Assembly (NCBI GenBank): GCA_015478945.1
Contig: JABUQX010022275.1
Location: forward strand, 30,001-47,500
From: Trachelipus rathkii
Lineage: Eukaryota; Arthropoda; Malacostraca; Isopoda; Trachelipodidae
DNA length: 17,500 nt
Direction: 5' to 3'
Part shown: positions 9,006 through 17,095 of the stretch, piece after piece
Position numbering within the stretch: the stretch's first letter is position 1
How the letters are laid out: each line of letters starts with the position of its first letter
The notes under the pieces: generated by a model
Database searches by the model: none
Told to the model about the DNA's origin: nothing
Seen by the model: the letters and a program-made list of their open reading frames with translations, nothing else
Program-made: the position numbers and the translations under genes

Positions 9006-9850
9006 TAGTAGAACGTCGATGATATTATACTTATTTTTTTATATTAGACAGTATTTTAGAAGTATACTTACATCAAAGACTTACATGAATACGCTGGATT
9101 AATATCCAATATACGTGACAGGGATACGTCACAAGAAGGGCCTAAGAAAAAAAAAAAGTTTTTTTTAAGAAAAGACTTCATAATAGTTGAATGCATGGTA
9201 GGACCTGGGACTGGCTTTATTGGCGTAGGTTTCATCTTCGAAAAATGCTTGTGAATTCGTAATAAATATTGGGACAATATTAAACGCAATGGGGGAAAAC
9301 TAAAATGGATATTATATTTATATAGGAGATCTGTAGATAGACACTTTACAACAACCAGTAGAACTCGAAAGTCTCATTGAGTTTTCATGAACAACCGAGA
9401 GGTCGTAGGTCTTTCAGACGACTTAGATGAGAAGAGAGTAGACTCTCTATATTCAGAGTACACTATGAAAAGAATAACTAGTAGACTAGTTTCCGCATTT
9501 CAGAAGTAGAGCTTGGCAAACTAATTGAATATCTATAACAGTTGATATACTAGTAGACAGGTTATAGTTATATCGAGCTTGCAGAATACTGCCTTTCAAA
9601 AATATACTTCTTGATACCTCTTGAAGCATAATCTAAGTAGACTAAGGGCGAGGAAGCAGGCTCCCTGACACTAGACCTACAATTTCAATGCCTTATCCTA
9701 ATATCGCCTTGTGTTAAAAGTGGTCAGCCGGATTTTGTAAATAATAAATAAATTAAAATTCAGTAAGCTAAATTTAAACGTTAAAGAATGATTTTAAAGA
9801 AATGACACTATGGAATTATATTTGATGGTGCACTATTTTTCATAATTTAG
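9006..9850. other. Unassigned unique region
   Basis: About 850 nt without a recognisable gene. A 73-codon minus-strand frame (9068-9289) crosses an A/T homopolymer and matches nothing I know. Around 9330-9640 the word GTAGA(C) recurs five times, twice as the centre of a short palindrome (9433-9448 and 9476-9491). Confidence 0.45.
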
Positions 9851-10010
9851 GATATATAAAGAAATATATATTATATATATATATATATATAATATAACGT
9901 ATATATGATTATATATACTATATATATATATATAGTTATATATATTTTATATATTTATATGAAAATATAATGTTAATATATATATATATATATTTTATAT
10001 ACTTTTATTT
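9851..10010. repeat. Interrupted (AT)n microsatellite
   Basis: AT/TA tract with several unique interruptions (for example near 9895-9910). Confidence 0.88.
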
Positions 10011-10342
10011 AAATAAATAGAGCTGAATAACATGTAGCTTTTAGAATTTTTAATATATTATAATTAGGGTATGATTTACCATTCTGTTTTTAACTAAAGG
10101 AATCATGAAGCAGAAATACAAATGTTAATAATAATTAAGCGATATTATACAAAATAATTTTGCGTGACTAAGATAGCTGAACTTTGAAGTTTAATGGCAA
10201 TAATTGAAATACTAATAAATGAATAATAAACTGTGAAAATAAAGTCTACATAGATTAAAAGAGATGTATATTAATATGTAATCATTTATGATGGTGCAAG
10301 AATAATAAGTAAATATGTTAATAAATTTATAGATCTTATAAC

Positions 10343-10370
10343 AAAAAGAAAATTAGAAAAAGAAAATTAG
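10343..10370. repeat. Two-copy 14-bp tandem repeat
   Basis: AAAAAGAAAATTAG occurs twice, back to back and identical. It is a recent local duplication in A-rich DNA. Confidence 0.85.
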
Positions 10371-11424
10371 AACCTCCCTTTAAGCGCAGTAAATAATGTA
10401 AATAATTGAATATTAATGTATATAACAATTAAATAAATATAAAAAAAACTATATAAGCGAAGAATAAATTAATTTGAAAATAACATAACATTCGATAATA
10501 TATTATATAAAATAACAAATCTAATTTTTTATAAATAAATCTATATTATTTAATAGATTATAAAATCTATTTCTGAAATTATTAATAATATATTGAAAGT
10601 AGCTTATCAAACCTTTTATTAGATGATTTAATGCTATTTTAAGATTTATTTACTGTAGTCCTTTCATTAGTATTTGAATATTTTTAAAATATAACGAACG
10701 GAATTAAAACAAGAACAAAAATGGGTGAAGGTGCATAAAAGGGGAAAAAATAGGACACTTTTCAAAAAGTTTATTTAAAATTAAAAGTGAGATAACAATT
10801 ACATTAAAAATATATGAAAATCAGTGTTCAAGTGATAAAAATAGATAAAAAATAATAAATAACGAAATAAATATACGTATGAATCCTACTGTTGTAAGTA
10901 AAGAAGACTTTGACCTTGCATGAAAGTTACGCTATATTATTTTTCGTCAACCTTAGTAAGATTTATTGACATGTAATCAATGTGGTGTCGTATATTTAGT
11001 GAATTCTTAAAAAAAATGTTATTTAGACATGTATTTAAATGAAATATGTGGTAAAATGCCAAATGAGTTATCTAGTCTTTTTTTTTTACAACATCAATTA
11101 TTATTAACTGAATAAAAAGTGAAGCAAATGTAAAAAGAAAAAAAATGGATAATAAGAAACGCCCAGTTTTTGCTTTGGATGTTAAAAGTGTTGTGGAAAA
11201 AATATTGTTCTGCTCCTAAAGGTTCATTTTTATATCGTTCTCATTTAGATTATTCGAACGAAGGTCTTAAAATTAATTTATAAGTGTTTCTTTGTCCCGC
11301 AGTGTTGAATCGTAATAATGAAACGATCTAACGAGAAAAGTTACCCTTCAGACGAAATGGAAGGGATATATGAAATTTAAACCTTGACTCGATCTACAGA
11401 ATTTACTGTACCCTGACCTAACTT

Positions 11425-11454
11425 TAACCTTAACCTAACCTAACCTAACCTAAC
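11425..11454. repeat. Short telomere-like (TAACC)n run
   Basis: TAACCT at 11425-11430 is followed by four TAACC units and a partial fifth at 11431-11454, with further CCTAAC-like words from about 11412. TAACC is the complement of TTAGG, the usual arthropod telomere unit. The run is internal and flanked by unique DNA on both sides, so it is an interstitial telomere-like sequence or a simple pentanucleotide microsatellite, not a chromosome end. Confidence 0.8.
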
Positions 11455-11574
11455 GTCTTTTCACCCCTAGAAACATAGGAGGAAACATAAAATAATTGTG
11501 CGTTGCCCTAAAAACATCTATTTATGTAGTCATAAAGGTCTACTCGCTCGGTGTGGCCGATAGTAACTTTGTTC

Positions 11575-11812
11575 ATATAATAATAATAATAATAATAAGT
11601 AATAATAGATAGTATAATAAGTGAAATAAATAACTAATATAATAATAATATATAATTAATAATAATAATATATGATAATAATAATAATATAATAAATAAT
11701 AATAATTAATATATATATAGCTATAGATATAATATATATATATATTATATATAATTATATAATATATATATATTATATATATATAATATATATTAATATA
11801 TATTATATATAA
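11575..11812. repeat. (AAT)n array passing into (AT)n
   Basis: AAT trinucleotides with GTA interruptions to about 11705, then AT/TA dinucleotides. Confidence 0.92.
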
Positions 11813-11900
11813 AGAAATACTCTCCCAAAAATTATATTAATTGAAATAAACGAAGAATAACAATAAAAAAACGTAAGAGAAAAATCAATTCGATATTATT

Positions 11901-11940
11901 AGTAAGTAATAATAATAATAATAATAGTAATAATAATAAT

Positions 11941-11971
<31 letters not shown>

Positions 11972-12058
11972 TAATAATAATATATAATAAGTAATAATAA
12001 TAATATAATATAGTAAGTAAATAATAATAATATAATAATATGAATAAATAATAAATTA
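11901..12058. repeat. (AAT)n array
   Basis: AAT trinucleotides with AGTAAGTAA interruptions. The minus-strand isoleucine-rich frame covering it (11899-12132) is a repeat artefact. Confidence 0.92.
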
Positions 12059-12345
12059 GGACACTTTTCAAAGTGGTTTCCCATTACAACAATATATTTA
12101 TTGAAGATAAAACTGTTTATTCTTGTTGCCATTAAAAATATAAGATGTCGTACTTCGTACAGCTATTTCGATGAGTGTGCGACAAATAGTCAATTGTTCC
12201 GAATTGGAAAGATTTAGTAATTATTTTTTTAAGATACAAAGATACTATGATTTTAGGTTCCAGCATAGTACTTTATGAATCTTTATTAACACTAAATAAA
12301 GTTCTTTGAACAGTCTATAGCTTTTCGCCCCTCTGTGCAACTTAA
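12059..12345. other. Unassigned unique segment
   Basis: About 290 nt without a gene. It begins within the second copy of a 16-mer (12057-12072) also found at 10751-10766. CATTAAAAATATA at 12130-12142 also recurs at 10802-10814, suggesting the two segments are diverged copies of one repeat. Confidence 0.4.
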
Positions 12346-12640
12346 CCATAATATATATATTATAATAATATATATTATATATAATATTATATATATATTA
12401 TATATATATATCATATATATATATATTATATATAATATATATATATATATATAATATTATATATATATATATGATATATATATATATTTATATATATATA
12501 TTATATATATATATATATATTATATATATATAGTATATATATATATATATATATAATATTATATTAATATTATATATCTAAAATTATAGTATATTATATA
12601 TATTATATAATAGTATATATATATATAGTAATATATATAT
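12346..12640. repeat. Interrupted (AT)n microsatellite
   Basis: AT/TA tract whose right end directly abuts the inverted-repeat element. Confidence 0.94.
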
Positions 12641-12654
12641 GAAACTGTTACATT

Positions 12655-13309
12655 AGGCTCGCCAGATATCTTGAAAACTACAACTTATATCAGAAAACAA
12701 ATAACATTATTTGGAATGGTCGTAAAAATGTAGTAATATAAAACGTTACTTTTTATAATTTGAAATGTTAAATAAAAAAAATATAATATATATAAAATTT
12801 GAAGAAAGTGTACGAGATGTTGATTTTTATTCCTGCGGTAACAAAATCTAGCCAATTCTAAGACAGATTAATTTATTTATTAGCGTATGAAAAATTTAAG
12901 GGAACGAAAATTTTATTATTTTTGTAATTTATTAACTTAAATGTATGGGACACGATGGTAATCTACGGGGGCTCCACCCCCCGTACCCCCGACCCGTGAG
13001 TGCTGGTGAAATAATTTTTAAAAATATAAAACTATTTTTTAATGCAATAATACAAAAATCATGATTTTTAAAGTTATCCTTAAAATCTTGAACTGATAGA
13101 AATAAAACCTATACTTCATGGGTAATTTGTTTAAATTAAGTTGGCAAATGTAAGGTAATACCGTAATATCTTAGGTATTGCATTTATTTATTATTTTTTT
13201 TATTTTTATTTTTTATTCAACATTCCCATACTAATTTTTTTACGCTGATTCCAAATACATTATTGATTTTCTTGGGTAAATCGTAGTTTTCGAGATATGT
13301 GGCTAGCCT
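12655..13309. mobile_element. Non-autonomous inverted-repeat transposon (MITE-like)
   Basis: The left end, starting AGGCTCGCCAGATATC at 12655, aligns with the reverse complement of the right end, which starts AGGCTAGCCACATATC reading inward from 13309. Both arms share GAAAACTAC, AGAAAA, TATTTGGAAT and CGTAAAAA in the same order. I count about 34 of 44 identical in the first block and roughly three quarters over about 80 nt. There is no coding capacity between the arms. The similarity may extend outward about 15-20 nt to the two flanking AT tracts (12640 and 13331), which would mean an insertion into TA-repeat DNA. The family is not identified, and no target-site duplication can be fixed because both flanks are AT repeat. 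Confidence 0.68.
12965..12984. other. GC-rich hairpin inside the inverted-repeat element
   Basis: ACGGGGG (12965-12971) and CCCCCGT (12978-12984) form a perfect 7-bp stem with a 6-nt loop, followed by ACCCCCGACCCGTGAG. This is the most GC-rich spot in the whole window and lies near the middle of the element. It may be a conserved core of the family, but its role is unknown. Confidence 0.6.
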
Positions 13310-13330
13310 GTTGTTATTAGTTTGGCACAT

Positions 13331-13472
13331 TATATTTTAATATAGTATAGTAGTTACTATATATAATATATAATATATATATTATATTATATTGTATATA
13401 TTATATAATATAGTAGTCATATATATATATATTATTATAATATATATTATATATATATAACTATATATAATA
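13331..13472. repeat. Interrupted (AT)n microsatellite
   Basis: AT/TA tract abutting the right end of the inverted-repeat element, with TAGTAG interruptions. Confidence 0.9.
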
Positions 13473-13656
13473 TGACTCCATACGTTATTGGTCGTGGACA
13501 CCGCGTTTAAAGGTTATATTGTATAGGTTAATATTTACAATGTTGTTTTAATTTTTAATATTTGGGGTCAAAAAAAAGTTTGTATAAATATCAATTTATC
13601 TATTAACTAAGGTAAGCATTTATTTTAACCTAAACGCTCCTTTTATAAAAACATTA
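13473..13656. other. Unassigned island between AT tracts
   Basis: About 180 nt of unique sequence with no recognisable gene or element. Confidence 0.5.
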
Positions 13657-13931
13657 TAATATATATAGTATAAATATTATATATATATATATAATAATAT
13701 ATATATCTATATATTATATATATATATATATTATATGTAATATAATATATATATATATATTATATATTATATATAATATATATATATATATATATATTAT
13801 ATATGATATATCTATATATAATATATAGCTAACTAGTATATATATATATATATATAGTGTATATATATATATATTTATATATATATGGGCTTATATGTAT
13901 TCCTTGTAAATATTATATATTATTATATAAT

Positions 13932-13967
<36 letters not shown>

Positions 13968-14064
13968 TGTATATTATATATAATATATATATATTGTAAT
14001 ATATATTTATAGTAATATATACGTATATATATCATATATATGTATATTTAGTGATATATATATA
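13657..14064. repeat. Interrupted (AT)n microsatellite
   Basis: Long AT/TA tract broken by a short unique patch at about 13888-13910. Confidence 0.93.
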
Positions 14065-14454
14065 ATAGTCCAAAAGGTAATTCGGCAATCGACCAGACAA
14101 TACAGGTTAGGGTTGAGTAACATGGCTCGACAGACAATTAGGTTTTTTTAGGTGAGTTTACATCGCTTTCTAAAGTCCCCCGGTTATGAAATAAAGTTTG
14201 CTAAGTAGGGTTGGTTGCCCGGTATATCGGCTTCTGAGTACAGGTATGATAAAGTTTGTTTAATTAGGCTTAGCTTGAAGGTACACCGGCTTTTTAATAT
14301 TATTTCTTAACCATTCAAGGTTCTAATTTCCAGACAAATTAAACTATATTAAATACCTAAATTAAAAATTGACATATAAAAAGATAAAAGAAGAACATTC
14401 TGGTGACAATCTTTATTAGCAAGAAAACAAATAATAACTAAACACAATTCATTA
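14065..14454. other. Unassigned segment with a tandem duplication
   Basis: No gene is seen. The middle holds a diverged 58-60 nt tandem duplication, described as its own entry. TTAGG/GGTTAG words recur near 14105-14155 but do not form an array. Confidence 0.5.
14181..14298. repeat. Diverged tandem duplication, 58-60 nt unit
   Basis: ATAAAGTTTG occurs at 14191-14200 and 14249-14258. A GGTATATCGGCTTCT-like block at 14221 matches GGTACACCGGCTTTT at 14280, and CGGTTATGA at 14181 matches CAGGTATGA at 14241. Offsets of 58, 59 and 60 nt show one duplicated unit with small indels. Confidence 0.65.
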
Positions 14455-14612
14455 AATATATATATATATATATATATATAGTATTATTATATATATGATA
14501 GTATATATATATATATATATATATTCAGTATTATATATATAATATATATAGTATATATATATATATTATATTATCATAGTATATCTATTATATTATATAT
14601 ATATATATATGA
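14455..14612. repeat. Interrupted (AT)n microsatellite
   Basis: AT/TA tract with CAGTATT and GATAGTA interruptions. Confidence 0.93.
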
Positions 14613-14944
14613 GATAAGGAATTAATAAATACATACAATTGCTTAAAAAAAAAAAAAAAATTAGGTATAAATTTTCGAAAAGAACCCAAAAAAAAAAAAA
14701 ACTCACCACACCAAAAGTAATTTTTGTCAATTATATGGTATTCTTCAACTTTTTCAGTATAAAAAAAACCACGCAAGATTATGTGCCGCACGAGATAACG
14801 TATAACCGTATATACAGGTTTATCGTTAATATTGCGAAAAAAATTTAGTATGATATTCCTTGCATGAAATATAAGATAATATGTGTCAATAACATTTCAC
14901 CGAAAAACGCCTCCATTTCCAAGATAATAACGGTGAAATGAACT
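14613..14944. other. Unassigned segment upstream of the transposon remnant
   Basis: No gene is seen. Short overlapping frames on both strands (14588-14791 and 14639-14848) are dominated by two A homopolymers. CATTTCACCG (14893-14902) and CGGTGAAATG (14931-14940) are perfect 10-bp inverted arms with a 28-nt loop, lying immediately before the presumed transposon end. Confidence 0.45.
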
Positions 14945-14947
14945 TAT

Positions 14948-16760
14948 GGGGGACAGTTAATCTGTATAGTCCAATTCTGCCCGTCCCCGTGCCAAAACAT
15001 CCTCCAACCTTTTAATAATAACGCACAAATGTATAGAGCGTAGGAGGTACCTGAGCCTGTTAATTTACTCAGTGTCTGCGCGTATCTCGTTACTGGGCCA
15101 CTTATACTAACATATATTAAGACGAGCCAGATGGTCACGTATGGTGGTTGCTTCATATTTTTAGCAAGATAGATTTGACATTGTCTATATATCGAACGAT
15201 GAAATGTACGATACTGCTATTTTGTTTATCCTAGTCTGTACGAACGGTAATTTCTTTAGCAGCCATGTGCGTGTTTCGTCTGATGTGACGAGAGCATTCG
15301 TTACGCGCATGGTGGATTATGCGGGCTCGTCGATCGTGGTTGCGGCGAGTCGATGGATCGCTCTCTATCGTGAGGGAGCTATCGGTATCGACTTATATAT
15401 GTTGTGCCGTAAAGCGCTCGTTTGCAAGAGCTAAGAGAGATGGTGGAGAGGGCTGTATGCTGTACGAGAGACAAAAGCTTTATCTCTATAGAGTGAGTCA
15501 GGCTACGCGGCGCGATGACCATGCACATGAGCTCAATTTCCATATGTCCGAAGAATCACAGGTTGCTCCAAGAACTTGAGGACAGTTCTACAACAAGTAC
15601 CCCGAAAGATTGCTGCAACACTACATGTAGGTCATTCGGACAGTTTTCCGGGTATTGAAAAATCAACTTCTGTCCCCTTATATCACATCAACGAGTGCAG
15701 GCACTTGTAGCAACAGATTTTCCTGCAAGAGTATCTTTTTGTCAGGTCTTCTTTTTTACCATTTATCTGGCAGACATTTCGTCTCACCATATTTAGCCGA
15801 CATTTGTCAGCTCGCGAGGGTGATGGCAGAATTTTCTCAGAGTTGAGCGCCAGTATGTCGAACTTTCAAACATTCACATCGATGGGCGTATGTATGAGAA
15901 ACCCCCATTGCAATATGTATGAAAAGGGCGCGCCAGTCGGAGCCACGCCGGAGAGGTTTGTTCATTATTGAAGTGTATGGTCGGATAATTGTTGCAATGC
16001 CATTGACTAGGTCCATTCTTTTTACCCGCCGAGGCTTACTGGGATTTGATCTGGTGTAACAGAAATCAATGAACTTGCCCACGACTAACTGGAAGACGTC
16101 TCTTACAATTAAGATCGAAAATTGTATTTCATTAGCACTCGACAGGCGCTCTCAGCTCTTTCAGTTTTAGTTGCCCGTAACGTCATTTGAACACTGTAGT
16201 AATCCACGTCTACACCGTGTTGGATAGGTCGAGGAGGTACACAACCTTGGCCTCCGTGGTCTCCTGACCTAAATGCATTGGATTTCTTCTGGTGAGGTCA
16301 CCGTGAAACATTGTGGTTTTATAGCTACAGTGAAAGTCCCGAGATAAAAAAAAATTTAAAAAAAAGGGGGTTTCGCATGATCGCATCTTGTGACACAATT
16401 GGGCACACACACGGTATATTTGAACGTGCCCGCCAATCAATGCGTTGCAGATGAGAGGCCTGTATTGCCCGCTTGGGTGCTCATGTTTTCAACATTTGTT
16501 TTAACCTTAGTGCACCATTGCTTCGTACTATTTATGTTGTATATTTTCTCTGGTGCAGTAATGTAGTAATTCAATAATAATTAATAAATTGAATGAATTT
16601 GTTAATTACCTCTCCAAATTTAGTTTACTGTTTGATTGTAAACAATGTTTAAATATGGCTTCATCACCTTGTATTTGGAAACCGAGGTTTTGGGTTGAAA
16701 TGTTTATTGACAGGGAGCATAATATCTTATATTTATGCAAGGAATAATCAATACTGAATT
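14948..16760 (+). mobile_element. Tc1/mariner-superfamily-like transposon remnant
   Basis: The body is defined by the transposase pseudogene it contains (15204-16504). The left boundary is inferred from GGGGGACAGTTAATCTGTAT at 14948-14967. From memory this resembles the GGGACACCCTGTAT-type ends of related arthropod elements. No matching inverted copy is visible on the right, so the right boundary is only set by the AT tract at 16765. The 250 nt after the transposase stop may be its 3' untranslated end. The copy is inactive: no intact frame and no complete pair of termini. Confidence 0.55.
15204..16504 (+). pseudogene. Degenerate DDE transposase, DUF4817-linked type
   Basis: A transposase would bind the element ends through an N-terminal helix-turn-helix and cut and join DNA with a catalytic acidic triad. 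Readable pieces in order: MYDTAILFILVCTNGN from 15204 (N-terminal region), STRKIAATLHVGHS after a one-base shift near 15600, QRVQALVATDFPARVSFCQ at 15689-15745, a possible first Asp (LADI, GAC 15799-15801), NPHCN near 15903, LGPFFLP at 16007-16027, a possible second Asp before a GAPAHFS-like stretch (GAC 16141-16143), WIGRGGTQPWPPWSPDLNAL at 16221-16280 with the likely third Asp at 16281-16283, HGIFERARQSMRCR, an in-frame TGA (16452), EACIARLGAHVF, and a C-terminus at 16502-16504 after a one-base loss. Family assignment rests on remembered motif order. Many frameshifts, stops and an A/T-homopolymer block (16345-16370) make it non-functional. Confidence 0.74.
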
Positions 16761-16764
16761 TTCG
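16505..16764. other. AT-rich sequence after the transposase
   Basis: About 260 nt downstream of the transposase stop with no further coding signal. It is probably the 3' untranslated part of the transposon followed by flanking DNA, but no inverted terminal repeat could be matched to the left end. Confidence 0.4.
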
Positions 16765-16915
16765 ATATATATATATAGATATAGTTATATATATATATAA
16801 TATATATTATATATATATTATATATATATATTATTATATATGGATATTTATCTTACTTTGTATATATATTTTGTAGATTATGTGATTATATATATATTTA
16901 TATATATATATATAT
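16765..16915. repeat. Interrupted (AT)n microsatellite
   Basis: AT/TA tract with a short unique patch near 16840-16882. Confidence 0.9.
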
Positions 16916-16963
16916 CGCGTGCGGTGGTTTAGCCTAAAATGACAATCCAACACGAAAAACACG

Positions 16964-16982
16964 CACACACACACACACACAC
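16964..16982. repeat. (CA)n microsatellite
   Basis: Pure CA dinucleotide run of 19 nt. On the minus strand it gives the VCVCVCV stretch of a 109-codon frame (16834-17163), which is otherwise AT-repeat reading and is not a gene. Confidence 0.9.
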
Positions 16983-17053
16983 GAATCAAAATAGAATTGA
17001 AATCTATGGTATATAGTAATATAATGGTATCATGTATGTATTCTATATTTATG

Positions 17054-17095
17054 GAAGTGTACATATATATATATATTATAAATATGTATAATGTA
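17054..17095. repeat. Short (AT)n-rich tract
   Basis: A short AT/TA tract with TATAA and TGTATA interruptions, the last microsatellite of the window. Confidence 0.7.

Larger units (their letters stand above)
10011..11574. other. Unassigned AT-rich region
   Basis: About 1.56 kb, the longest stretch here without a microsatellite tract. No open frame over about 60 codons is present. It holds a perfect two-copy 14-bp tandem (10343-10356 and 10357-10370), one copy of a 16-mer shared with 12057-12072 (at 10751-10766), a splice-acceptor-like run followed by a 20-codon frame (11287-11380), and a telomere-like run (11425-11454). Confidence 0.5.

Noticed and set aside
9068..9289. 73-codon minus-strand frame
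   Set aside because: It crosses an A/T homopolymer that gives KKNFFFFF, and no domain is recognisable.
11899..12132. Isoleucine-rich minus-strand frame
   Set aside because: Direct translation of (AAT)n.
14810..14835. Imperfect inverted words around GATAACGTATAACC and GGTTTATCGTTAAT
   Set aside because: Only about 8 of 14 positions pair, which is not above chance in AT-rich DNA.
56..14918. 10-nt inverted match (AAATGGAGGC at 56-65 and its complement at 14909-14918)
   Set aside because: Over a hundred 10-mer matches are expected by chance in a window this size, and the similarity does not extend.
14944..15156. 70-codon minus-strand frame at the left end of the transposon
   Set aside because: It lies in the presumed 5' untranslated part of the remnant, antisense to the transposase, with no homology seen.
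15837..16440. Minus-strand frames of 81 and 76 codons across the transposase
   Set aside because: Both are antisense shadows of the frameshifted plus-strand transposase.
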